Of a DNA stretch of 64,000 nt, positions 1 to 11,165 are shown in pieces (the first letter of the stretch is position 1; the number at the start of each line of letters is the position of its first letter). The position numbers and the translations under genes are program-made. The DNA is from Heliopora coerulea (lineage: Eukaryota; Cnidaria; Anthozoa; Scleralcyonacea; Helioporidae). The stretch covers positions 839,501 to 903,500 of the forward strand of contig JASJOG010000103.1 of the NCBI GenBank assembly GCA_030142905.1, in the 5' to 3' direction. Under the pieces are notes generated by a model. That model had not been told where the DNA came from. It searched no databases and saw only the letters and a program-made list of their open reading frames with translations.

Positions 1-213
1 AATTAAGTCAAGCCTGCGACATAAGGATCGTCGTAACCATAAACATAAGATCATAGTCCAGGTATGAGCCAAGAACCGAACAAAAGACAAAACAAAGAAA
101 AATTCTTGTTGCTTTGTCTTCGCAAGTCTCAGAGGAGATATCATGCTTTGTTTTCGTATTGATCTTGCCCTTATGCTTATGTCACTCGTGTGAACCAGGC
201 TTAAGTTGATAAT

Positions 214-568
214 AGGGACCTTAAGATCTACGACGTTAACTTTAACGACGCGTCCTTCGAAACAAAACAATTCTTCATGCAAAACAAAGAGAATAAATAA
301 TTTTTATTCTCCAAGGCATCCTCAACAACGTCGTCGTTCTGCATACGTCACCCAGACCATTTTGCAAGTCTTCAAGACGACATCAGCGCGCGTAGTTAAA
401 AATGCTGTTACTTAAGATTGAATTCAATTTGAGACTTCAGTCGTTTTAGGAGAACTGGAGCGTTTTAGAAATCATAACACAAGCCACAAGTATAAAACAT
501 GGGGGGTCAATAAACTGGTTTCTTTAAATACCGTAATTTTAAAGGGCGTTGTCGATCTTAAGGTCCCT
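214..568. mobile_element. MITE, AGGGACC family, copy A
   Basis: 355-bp element bounded by AGGGACCTTAAGATC and its inverse GATCTTAAGGTCCCT. The flanks repeat gataat (208-213 and 569-574), a likely target duplication. The interior closely matches copy B at 15850-16196, including the aagagaat...ttttattctcca block. No coding capacity. Confidence 0.8.
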
Positions 569-574
569 GATAAT

Positions 575-690
575 GAAGGAGGAAAATCTCGACTGTCTAG
601 ATATTTTTATATAGAAATTCTTATAAAAATATAATAATATCTAGATATTCTTATAAAAGTATCTAGACACTCCAGGTTTTCCTCCTTCAT
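575..690. repeat. AT-rich imperfect palindrome
   Basis: gaaggaggaaaa with tctagatatttt on the left is mirrored by tctagata and ttttcctccttc on the right. It forms a hairpin-capable stretch directly beside MITE copy A. No coding signal. Confidence 0.6.
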
Positions 691-858
691 AATCATCAAC
701 TTAACAGTTAGCGGTCGAGTGTAAATGCCGTAATGTACTATCGAATATACCCTTCACTTAATCGGTATTACTACCATTGTATATACGAAACTCGTGGCCA
801 TGCTCCAGTCTATTGGTCTTTAACAATGTCTAGATACTCGAGATTTTCTCCTTCAGAA

Positions 859-1291
859 TTACACCTTTTGCTGTTCGTTACCAGAAAATATACTATCATT
901 AACACCAATCTCAAACTAATTAACGCAAAAATACATTCATTTTATTCGATCGACATTCATTAGCGTAGATAAGCAACCATTTGAATTGAAGGGCATTCAA
1001 TAGCGCCAACAGATGACCATCAACACGATTGTACTGTCCATTAGGGATAATAAAATTTCAATTGGGCAAGATATTTCTCTTGCGTAATTGAAATTTTATT
1101 GTCCTTAATGTATAGTAGAATGGCGTTAATGGTCGTCTGTTGGCGCTATGGAATGTCTTTTGATGCAAATGGTTGGGTACCTACGCTAATCAATGTAGAT
1201 TGAATAAAATGAATGCATTTTTGCGTTAATGAGCTGGTGGTTGGCGTTAATGACAGTATATTTTCTGGTAATGAACAGCAAAAGGTGTATT
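859..1291. mobile_element. Foldback element, TTACACCTTTTGCTG family, copy 1 (complete)
   Basis: The whole 433 bp is a long palindrome. TTACACCTTTTGCTGTTCG at the left is inverted at the right end (1264-1291), and similarity continues inward to the centre near 1075 (gcaagatatttctcttgc). It carries ataataaaattt in one arm and its complement in the other. It ends 24 bp before the SPFH acceptor. Confidence 0.88.
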
Positions 1292-1315
1292 AACTTCTAT
1301 TCTTATTACTTTTAG

Positions 1316-2278
1316 TGGGAATCAGCTATGATCCGAACCAAAGGAAACTTGGAAGTTCAGTGATGAGAGAAGGCTTGCATTTTGGAGCACCTGGCTACAG
1401 GTTTATTAAGTTCTCGAGTATCTTCCAGACAGTATCTTATTCAAAGGTCACTTGTTTAAACAAAGATGGGTTGGTCATTGATTTGGATGTCCAGTTTCAA
1501 TACCGTGTTGATCCAAACAACCTAAAGTCGGTTATTCTGGAGTTTCGGGATGCTGGGAAATATGAAGAAGTCGTAAGGTATTGCACGAATGTAATATATC
1601 TAACTATTTACAGAAACGAGTATTTATATATTCGCGATTATTTTATAACATTAAATTATTACATTAAACAGGTGAGCAAGTTTGATCGACAGGAGTATTC
1701 GTGCAGATCATTTAATCAGTGAGTTCAATTTTGGTTTCAGGTCAATTGGTTTATCCAGTATTCACGACGGTTGCAGTGAGTATAACACAAGCCAGACAGT
1801 AAATGAACGTGCACAGTTTCAAAGTCGCATTCAGGAGATAACGGAAAAACGTCTGCGAAAGTTCTCTGCCCTCGTAACAGACCTTCAGATGAGCAACATA
1901 GCCCGACCGGATAAATACGAAGAAGCTTTGCAAGCTAAGGAAGGAGCCAAAGAAAGCATTACCACCGCAAAATTAGAGCAACCCAGACAAATTATAGAAG
2001 TGCAGACAAAACTACGTCAGGCTGAAACCCAAGCAGAAATAAGTATAGATCTGGCAAAATCCAAAGCAAAAATTGTTTTTACGAAGGCAAGGGCAGAGGC
2101 ACAAGCAATCCTAGAAGCATATAAAGCTGAGACGGTCATCTATTCAAGCATTATGAAGCAACAGAACTTGACAATAGAAGGACTACTTTCTTATCTCAGC
2201 GTTCGGGTTGTTAGTGAAACTGAGAATACTGTATATACTGGCCTAGAACCGCCAGCCAGAACAAAATACACTCATTGA
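1316..2278 (+). CDS. SPFH/band-7 domain protein, 3' two exons (5' part missing)
   Basis: Two exons: 1316-1577 and 1741-2278 (stop TGA). Intron 1578-1740 is 163 bp with gtattg and tttcag borders; its phase-2 join gives EEVVRSIGLSSIHDGCSEYN without a break. The first exon starts after the acceptor cttttag and carries GISYDPNQRKLGSSVMREGL, FGAPGYRFIKF and DLDVQFQYRVDP, typical of the SPFH/band-7 fold seen in stomatin, prohibitin and flotillin relatives. The second has an Ala/Glu/Lys/Gln-rich helix (AQAILEAYKAE) and ends soon after it. About 266 residues are visible. The upstream exon, expected to hold the start and membrane anchor, was not found in 1-1315. The piece sits between two copies of one foldback element, so it may be a fragment or a gene with TE-filled introns. 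Family members scaffold membrane microdomains; the substrate is unknown. Confidence 0.75.
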
Positions 2279-2298
2279 AAACAAAAACATTAAAAGAA

Positions 2299-2570
2299 TT
2301 ACACCTTTTGCTGTTCGTTACTAAATGTACTATCATTAACGCCAACCTCAAACTCATTAACGCGAAAATACACTCATTTTAGATATGCAACATTTGCATC
2401 AAAGAGCATTCCATAACGCCAACAGACGACTTTTAACACAATTCTACTATATGTTAGGGATAATAAAATTTCAATCACGCGAGAGAAAGATCTTGCCTAA
2501 TTGAAATTTTATTATCCCTAATGTATATTAGGATTGTGTTAATGATCGTCTGTTGGCGCGTCTGTTGGCG
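2299..2570. mobile_element. Foldback element, TTACACCTTTTGCTG family, copy 2 (right end truncated)
   Basis: Same family as 859-1291. The left arm and centre are intact, but the right arm stops after the ctgttggcg block, which is partly duplicated. It begins 20 bp after the SPFH stop codon and supplies an AATAAA near 2461, the first one downstream of that gene. Confidence 0.85.
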
Positions 2571-4227
2571 TCCTTGTGTCTTTGTCCAACATGGACCCCT
2601 CAGGATCCCCCACTTGTTTTACGATTGGCACGATACTGCCACCATGTAAAGCTGCATTGAACAACACATCTCACTCTTTTGACGTCTGGTGTATTTAGTA
2701 GCCATTTTATTTTTCAAGCATACATGGAAGCAACCAATGACACTCTCACCTACCAACGGGTAAGAGTAGTATTCTCAACACACACTAAATTGTCTCGCTA
2801 ATATGGTTGTGGCGGTAGTCTCGCGGCGCCTTTATTTTGAAGTCCTTTCTTTTGTAAAACAAATCATCGTTCGATCATCTCAAGCTCTCGTAATGTATCA
2901 GCTATGAATAGAAGTTCAAAACAAAACTCAAACATTACCTTTCATAATTACTTGTCATATATTTTCTTTCACATTTTTGACACTTGCATGCCCTAACTTT
3001 ATTTTTTGTGACTGTAGTGTAATATTTTTAACATTTGATACATCACTGATTACTTGAATAACATACTCAGGAAGCGAACGCCGACAAACGTAAAAAAGAG
3101 TCATCATTTAGGAGATAGGATCCTATATCCGGGCTCCTATCGAAAACCTAAGTAGCGGTCATCGCTTTCAAAAGCTACAATAAAGCGACATTGGTTATAT
3201 AAAATTTAAGACTTTTTTCGTGCTGCTCTAGGATCTTTACATCTTTTCACGCCACAATCGCAACGATTAATTTAACTTTCTCGTGGAATAATTCTTGTAT
3301 TCTTTTGCTCGTGGCAGTCGAGTAGCCAAGGCCGGGCCTAACCCCGGGCACATGTCCCGCTAATCATGCCCGCGAATGACGTCATTGTATATCCCACTCC
3401 ATACATTATATTGGATATCCCACTCCATTAGTACCGATGTGCAACACATGTATTTTCTCTAACAGTGTCTTGTGTGGGTTCCTGAGGAACAGCTAGGTCA
3501 GAAGTAGGCAAAGTTGCTCTTACAATGCAGGAAATGCCAGTTCAGGGACCCAACAACTTAGAGCTTCTTGGGGGTCGTGTCCCCGCACCTCCCAGAAGAC
3601 TCGTGCTTCACGCTCAGCTGTCACCCCGTCGGTAAATTTATGGTTATGTGCAAGTGCCCATCCAAAACCAATGGATTGGCTATGCCAGTGACTCGTGAAG
3701 GACAGAATTCCCGCAGTCAAAGTGTTAAAGTACATATTGATAAAGATTTTTACAAACGTTGAATGATTTGAAAGCTGATGGAAGCGTAAGCTATCCACTT
3801 GGGTATTATACATTTGATAATTTGTCTGTATAGGAGCTGAAATCATTGTACCGTTTACACCGTCACTGTCGACAGTGATCGCAATCCAGCTCCTAAACAT
3901 GATTGAATTTATCGCGATCGAATGTTCACACAATATTTATCATGACTGCGGTCGAGATCGTCTTCTATCGACATTGTAATCCGGGTATTTAGGCTTCCGA
4001 ATGGTTTGCATTCCCCTATAGGAGGTCGTTTATGTCTTCAGCTTCTTGCAATTGGAAGTGAATGTTTAAGACAGGCGCACAATTTGCGATTTTTATAGGC
4101 CGATTTTTATCGCCCGATAAAATTTAGGGAATATGGCACAAACCGTTACGTGTGCGGTGTCACTAGGATGCAATTTTAATTGACCGATTTTTATTGGGAA
4201 ATATCAGACTGGCTTGATATTGTGCGA
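2571..4227. other. No gene recognised
   Basis: AT-rich DNA without splice-linked coding signal. A 137-codon minus-strand open frame (3520-3933) lacks family resemblance, and a 64-codon frame overlaps it on the other strand; I treat both as chance. Confidence 0.5.
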
Positions 4228-4349
4228 AAGTGCTTATTTCTGCTTCTAAAGTTAAATTCAGACCCTTACTCGTATTCTGATGCAAATATTGTCATAAGTT
4301 TGACTACGCAACGCGACATCTAATTAAAAATAGGATCATGAACTTGATC
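4228..4349 (+). repeat. Left ~120-bp arm of a 2.5-kb inverted-repeat structure
   Basis: ttatttctgcttctaaagtt through atcatgaacttga is repeated in inverse orientation at 6604-6721 with only scattered mismatches (cttctaaagttaaattcag and taagtttgactacgcaacg are identical). The arms enclose 2.25 kb including a satellite. Confidence 0.85.
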
Positions 4350-5404
4350 AATCAGCTTTTTGCTGTTGTCACATGATTTGATGACCGTAAATATGGTGTT
4401 ACAATGGTCGAAGAAGTGTTTCTTTGAGATGATGGATAGGAAGCAAATCCAGTCGAATTGTAGGCACAATATCGTTGTATTTACAACACAAGTGAGAAGT
4501 ACAAAGACAGGAGTATAAAAGCATCTCGTATGACCGTATCTTGACGTGTGATTAAAAGTTTCATCATTGATACTACTTTTTGAAAATTTTCTGGGGTCAT
4601 GTGGATAAACGTTTTAAAGGTTTCTTTGCCTTTTCTTCCAATTTCGGACAAAATGCACCGAAAGAATCCAAATTGCTTCTAATCCAGCTTCTTACTCAAA
4701 GATTTCGACGCTTTGCTGCTTTACACTTTCGCCTATCTTCGCAAAGTAAGCAAAATTACCAGCAACATGTCTTTTACATATGGACGCCACCATTTTGAAT
4801 AAAAATTTGATAAGATCGGATGAATCGGAATGAATGGAATACGTGTGCGCCCATCTTTACCCGACTTGAAGATGAGTTAAACGAAAAAGAATTTAACAAG
4901 AAATCAAGACGTGTATTTGACAAAACAAATACAATGTGTTGGACGACTTAGTTTACATTTGGTTCATCTTTATGCGGTAACTGGTGCCTCAATGCAGAAT
5001 ACTTTACAAAGTATAGAAAAGACATTGATCGAATACACGTCGAAATTCTTTGCTACTTTCCCACCAGTGTTTATTTGAACATTCTGGACAGTACGGGTGA
5101 AATGGTTCCGATAAGCTATAAAAGCTCATCTGAGGTCCACAAAACAAGTTGTTCAATAATTATCGTAAAAAACGGGATGTGTCAAATTGGAGAAAATATA
5201 AACGTTCAACTCTCCACGCTTGTTGTCCGACTAGCAAATGCGAGAGCCAAAGAAAATGGCGACCTTTCGTCAAAAGGACGTTACCTTCCGTCACAAGTTC
5301 GGTACTTAGGATTGCCACGTGGTTTGTCAAAAATATCCCCATAAAACTACTGTGACAACGTGCTGCTGACAAATGTCAGTAGGTGCAAATATGATATGAT
5401 CTCT

Positions 5405-5750
5405 GTAGAAGATTGAAGAATATTACGTAGAAATTATGCACACATTTTAAAAAGGTGTGCGAAGTTTTAATATTGTGTGTGCACTTCAGTAATGCTGCGA
5501 GTACTTTAAATGACGCATGCATTTTAGTAATCGCTCGTACACTCAAATGTGCCCGCATTTTTAAAAACGTTGCCCATTTTATAACGGTTCCCGCATGCAA
5601 ATAATAGTGTGCACGCTCTAGAAATGCGCTTTAGTAATGGTGCGCGGACTTTGATGACGTGCAAACAGTTTACAAACGACGTTCGGACTTTCAATGAACC
5701 GCCCAATTTATAAATGATGCGCGGAATTTAGTATCGGTGGGATTACTGTA
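5405..5750. repeat. Degenerate ~20-bp tandem satellite, left block
   Basis: Successive units of about 19-20 bp resemble GCGCACTTTAAAAATGGT, for example gcgcggactttgatgacgt then gcaaacagtttacaaacgac. Units are strongly diverged, so the array looks old. Minus-strand ORFs here are repeat-derived reads of Cys/Ala/Leu-rich sequence. Confidence 0.75.
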
Positions 5751-5966
5751 AAGGCTCGTACACATCCAACGCGTGACGGCACGACATAACGCGCAAAAAT
5801 TAGCAGATTTTAATGGTATCATTTACACTAAATGCCACCTCGTTTTAGCGTTGACGTAACGCGTTCGGTGTAAAAGATATCATTAAAATTATATGGAGTT
5901 AATTTTCAAGCGTTACACGGCGTACAGGTTACGGTGTCGCGTTGCAAATCCAATGGGTACAGGCCT
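5751..5966. mobile_element. MITE inserted in the satellite
   Basis: Ends aaggctcgtacacatccaac and its diverged inverse gttgcaaatccaatgggtac + aggcctt. Arms of about 90 bp meet around 5840. It interrupts the ~20-bp array, which resumes on the right. Confidence 0.65.
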
Positions 5967-6520
5967 TAAAAACTGTGCAAGCACCTTGAAAACGACATGT
6001 GCACTTAAGTGGTGCGCCCACTTTAGTTTTTTAGCGCACAGTTTAAATGTATGTGCTTGAAAAATTGTGCGCACACTAGTAATGACGAGCGAGTTTTACC
6101 TATGGAGAGTTTAAAAACGGTCGGGGCAGTTTTGAAATGGCTGGTGTATTTTAAAAACGATGCGTCCACTTCACAGTAATGAAGCGCGTACACTGAAAAT
6201 GGTGCGCGAACTTTAATCATGGACAGTTTACTTTTAAAATAGTAGGAGCAGTTTTAAGATATTGCGCGCACATCAAAAATGATAGCGAACTTCATCAATC
6301 ATGTTCAGTTTTAATGGACAGGTGCGTGCACTTTGTAAACCGAGCGAACACTTCAAAAGAGGTGTGTATCTTAAAAATATGCACGCACTTTAGAAACGGT
6401 GCGCATACTTTAGTTGTGGTTTCCTTATTTTAAAAATGGTGTGGGCCTTTAAACCTGGCGTATAAACTGTAGAAATGATTCTAACACTTACTCGCACTTT
6501 TAAATAGAGCATGAAATTTA
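5967..6520. repeat. Degenerate ~20-bp tandem satellite, right block
   Basis: Continues the left block, for example gcacgcactttagaaacggt then gcgcatactttagttgtggt. The same purine/pyrimidine pattern recurs with a ~20-bp period to about 6500. Confidence 0.75.
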
Positions 6521-6603
6521 ATTACGTAATCAGATCTTTCGCTCTCAGTATATCTGAGATGATACTTTTTTCCTGTGCACAAACGTCAACTATTACCTCA
6601 CAT

Positions 6604-6721
6604 ATGTCAAGTTCATGATCTTATTTTTAATTAGATATAGCGTTGCGTAGTCAAACTTATGGCAATATTTGCATCAGAATGCGAGTGTCTGAATTTAACT
6701 TTAGAAGGAGAAATAACCAGT
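6604..6721 (-). repeat. Right ~120-bp arm of the inverted-repeat structure
   Basis: Inverse of 4228-4349. The pair may be the terminal repeats of a DNA transposon whose interior is now non-coding, or an independent inverted duplication. Similarity stops at similar points on both sides. Confidence 0.85.
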
Positions 6722-7809
6722 AGTTCCGTAATTTAAATGTACTCATTAAACTATAATGAACAAACAATTAAACAAACAAAACACGCTGCTTCGTTTTTAT
6801 AATTAACAATAAAAAACCCCAACAGATTACCATAAATTTAATCTCATAAAAAGTATATTATCAACCTGATATTTCTCCTCATGACAGCTCCTGTGGCGTT
6901 GAACGTTGGTTCAAAAACTTATTTTTACAGTTTATGCTTAAGACATGTTTACATTTATGCTTGTACAACTTATGATTATGAATCGTTATTACCATTTTAG
7001 TTTATTATGTCAGTAATAAAAATATTATAAAAATATGATATTAGTTATGTTGACTTTAAAAATGTTTAATATAAAAATATCAAAATGTAACCATTTCTGA
7101 CAGTGTTGTTTGACGTGTACATGTACACCATCAGGCATATTAAGACTATCTTTTTCTTTTTTAAAGAACGCAACTATGCTACCGTGTTCGGTTTGGTTGT
7201 CTGTATATCGATCACATTTCAATCTAGAAATAAAATAAGAATTTTTATGACACGTTTGGACGCACGTACTCTTGCACACACGAACACAAATATGCACGAA
7301 TAAAAACCTGCACGCAAACAAACATGCACGCGTACAATAAATGCGGCGCACGTTTGATTCAAGAAACTATTCAAGTAAATAATCCAAGGGCAGAGTGATT
7401 ACAAAATTACTACTTTATTTCGAGACATCAACATAGCTACAAATACGAGTCTTTCACCATTTACCATGACAGTTAAATTTATCACCCATAGCTTGTACTC
7501 AGGGTTGTCTGTGTTTTTAAGTAGATGAATATTTCTTGAAGTAGCCGGTTTGGGGTACGGAGGACTCTTTCGTTTCCATTTTACATGATCGGGAGCATGC
7601 TTACCCGGAGAATTTTTGAAATTGAAACGGCAGAAAGTGCATTTCCTAACATTTTGGGTCTTTAAATTTTGATTTTTAGGAGATAAAAACTTTACGTAAT
7701 ATCAATATGGCGGTGAGCAAATTCCAATTTACGTACTATTCTTGTTCAGAAGCTGGATTTGTTTAAACAAACTGCTGCTGGCTTTTTCTATACAAGCTTG
7801 CGTACTCTT

Positions 7810-8168
7810 CAGTGGCGTAGGGATGGGGGGGGTGGAGGTGGGGGGGGGGGCGAGGGGGCAGCGACACGGGCGGCACTTCCATAGGGACAGCAATTTTGCT
7901 CTTATCAAAACGGAAAAAAATATGACAAATCCTCCGAAGTCCGAACTATTGTATTTAATCGAATAAGTGCCCGGGTGTTTATTAAATTTTACGACTTTTT
8001 GGTGCGACGCTTATTCGAAAGCAGCGCTTATTAAAACTAATTTAAAGAAATGAGGATCAAAAGGGCGTATAATGTGATCTTCGGATTTTTTTATCAACTG
8101 TTGTACTGGGGAAGGGGCAGCAATTTTTGCTGGCACCCTGGGCGACATCTGCGCATGGCACGCCACTG
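7810..8168. mobile_element. hAT-like MITE with 8-bp target duplication
   Basis: Starts CAGTGGCGTAGG and ends GCACGCCACTG, the typical CAGTGGCG hAT terminus. It is flanked by gtactctt (7802-7809) and gtactctg (8169-8176), an 8-bp duplication with one mismatch. It holds a G-rich run near 7824-7851 and no transposase. Confidence 0.78.
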
Positions 8169-10699
8169 GTACTCTGTTATTTATTGTCCTTTGCCACCTG
8201 TTATCGCAGGGCTATATGAAAATACAGGGGGTATGAAGCGACTTTTTTCTTAAAATTACAAGAAATATAGAAAATGAAAAATTCATTATTTAATCATATA
8301 AAATGAACTTAAAGCACGTACAAATGTTTGAACCTATATGAAGATGGTTTTCTTTGCTTTTCTCCCTAATTTTTTTGCAATTAGTAACTCGCATCGTATG
8401 TGAGAATTTAAAGGGCAGTGTAGCGCCGAAATTGGAAGAAAAAAGAAAAACATGTTTCGAACGAAAGCCCCTCGTCATCGTGAAACTCGACAGTTCACTT
8501 CTCCTTAACATCTTTTAGTATAAATTACACAGGTTATTATCGAAAACACCGTGTTGTGATTGGCCAGAAAATTACGTGATAAATCTCGATATTCACCTAC
8601 AGGTGATTATAGCAGTGCAGGCTCATAAGCAAGATGGCGGCGACCTTTGTAAATGTTACCGAGGAGATTTTAAAAGTGTTAGTTCACTATTTTCTTTCAA
8701 ATAATCACCTGTGTAGTTATACTAAAATATTTATTCGCCTTTGTCAAATAATTGTTAAATATTTCAATCATAACTTAATTCGTATATTCCAGTGAAATGA
8801 GTGAAACAATAAAGACTGTAAGCTAGACCACTTGGGATTGGAGGTAAGTTACTCTTGCCCTGGCGTACACCAACGCACTTTTTGTCCCCTTTTTTCGTAC
8901 CGTACGGAGTTATCCTTCCAGAACTTAATTTTTAAATAACTCGGAACTGTGCTTGGCACGGACACTGCCTGAACATGAAGGACGTGCGGCTTAGATTAGT
9001 TTATACGTTTTTTCTTCTTTTCTTTTATTTAGGTTATGGTGATTTTCTTTCCGGTAATTTGGCGACGGCCAAACGAGAACGTACGAGAATGCAAGTCAGA
9101 GAAATCCTTTTGGGTCTTCTTTCCCGGGTCGCTGCGAGTCATGGTATCTGATTTACACCGACCACCAGGTTTCTTAGCTTGTTTCAAAAGCATTTTCGTT
9201 TGGTTTTTAGATAAGGGGTAATACGCAATTGAAAATGTTGATACAAAGTAATTGTTGGTAAACGTTAAGCCACCTCACTAGCACAATGTGAAATGCATTT
9301 TTCCTCTAACCTTTTAATATATTTCTGAGTGATTCTTCAAACGTGTAACTCGATGCTGAAAATAGACACAATAGTTAGAGTTAGTTACTGAACGGGGTTT
9401 TCAAATGAGAGGTTACACCCGGAATGTCTATCCAAGAAGTTCCGAAAACTCTTAAACCTTAAAATATCTTCTCTTGATCGCTGAGATTGCTTTGTTTCTA
9501 AGCAAAAAGTATTGTAATTGAGACAGTTTAAGTACACAAAGGAAATGGGAAAATGAGGAATACTGTCATAGTCAAACAGTCCACTTGCATAAAATAGCAG
9601 GTTAATATTCCCAATGTAGGGGAGTAGAACAATCTGTACGACTGCTGTTCAGTGGATGCAAATGACGCCACCACTCAGTTGCTAGGAACACCTTAATTCA
9701 GCTGCATCCAAGTGACAATGAGATACGATATTTAAAACAATTTTGTCAACATTAATCCTGATCCAAACTCCAACCCTTACCTAACCCTTATCCAAAACGT
9801 TTGTCGAAGCGATGTTATTGATACTAATCTTCCCTCAAAATCCAAATCCTAAATTCGTCGACAGTAGGTAATTTGATGGCGTGTACAATTTTATCATGGC
9901 GTGGACTGTGTCGTCTGAACAACCCCTAAACTGCTGTGGGTAACAATTTTTAAAAACACTTTTATGTATATTTCTTCCAACTCCAGCCCTAAACCTTGGC
10001 TCTAAAAGTCGGCTAAAACGATTTTTTTTCTGAATAAAACGCTATACTTAACCCCTACCCTCGTCTACCGTATTTGAGAGATTCCTCCTACCTCCCCACT
10101 TCAGGCTCTGATGATGTTGTAGTACAACGAAAGCTGAACTCGGTCTATCTTTATTTTGTTAAAGGATTTCCTACAAGTTCTCAGGCAGTAGTTTACTCAT
10201 TGAACTTAACAGATTCGAGGCATGCTACTGAAGGACAACTTGTTTCGATTATCCTTATTCGTGTTCACAGCGATGCTTACGCAGTCGTCAACGAAACTCA
10301 TCACTAGCTAAAAAACACTCCTACCTTTCCGGCGAAGTTGGGCTTCCTGAACTTAACGATTCTTGAAGTTGTTCTGGCATTAAATTGAGTGAGTCTAGAA
10401 AACAATAAGCAATCAGTAAGCCAACCGAGAGGACGAAATTTTGAGATAAGTTCCTGAATACTGCAATTCCTTGTGCATGGTCACTAGATGCTCTTCAAGT
10501 GAAGTGTCTTTAATGGACATCTTAAACCCGAAAATCACATATATTTTTCACTGTACTTCAGGTTTTGAACTTTGCGACTTACAACGTGGAAAACGAGGAG
10601 GAACGCATGTGTAGGTTGCTCAAAAGAAACTTCCGCTTAGTTTTATGCACCAAGTCGTGATTCCCCAAAACACAGACGTGTTCAGACGGCTACCAGGGC
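8169..10699. other. Intergenic; one small ATG context of note
   Basis: At 8634 aagATGGCGGCGACC opens a 54-codon frame (MAATFVNVTEEILK...) after a hydrophobic-free leader; it could be a lost first exon but has no supported partner. The rest shows no recognisable gene. Confidence 0.4.
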
Positions 10700-11165
10700 A
10701 CGCTTTTCATTTCACGCTTTTTAACCGAGTGTGAGGTCTGTGAGGGAAAGTATTTGCCTGAGGTTTTTGTACAGATCGAGTTACGAAGGAGCGAAGTCTG
10801 CGCGGAAAAAAAACGAGCGCAAATACTTTTCCGTACAGACCGAACAAACGAGGTTAATAAGGAGTTTATTATATGGCTTGGTTAATTCCGTCATCGCTTT
10901 TAGCGAACTTTTTAGTTCGTGAGTGCGCGGATTAGGTTTACCAGCTTGTTATTACCTATTACTTCGTGTTTTTGTTTCTGTTCATTCATCTAGTTTTCTA
11001 CATAAAATTATTGTTGAGAAGATTTAATTACTTTATTGGTGGTTTGTTGTGGTAAATCTTTTGTAAAACGTACCTGAACCTGGTTTGTTTTTCTTGAAAT
11101 CAAGTCGTAAATTTTCCGGCCAAAACTTGCCGGTCTGTACGAAAAACCTATTGCATTCTTTTTTT
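10700..11165 (+). repeat. Dispersed repeat, copy 1 (pair with 62430-62800)
   Basis: Shares gggaaagtat, gcctgaggttt, ttaggttta, acttcgtgt and ccagtctgta/ccggtctgta blocks in the same order with 62430-62800. Both lack convincing ORFs, so it is a diverged non-coding repeat family of unknown class. Confidence 0.65.

Noticed and set aside
3520..3933. 137-codon minus-strand ORF
   Set aside because: Composition and lack of motif suggest chance; another ORF overlaps on the opposite strand.
5376..6220. Series of Cys/Ala/Leu-rich minus-strand ORFs as a gene family
   Set aside because: They are frame reads through a degenerate ~20-bp tandem satellite.
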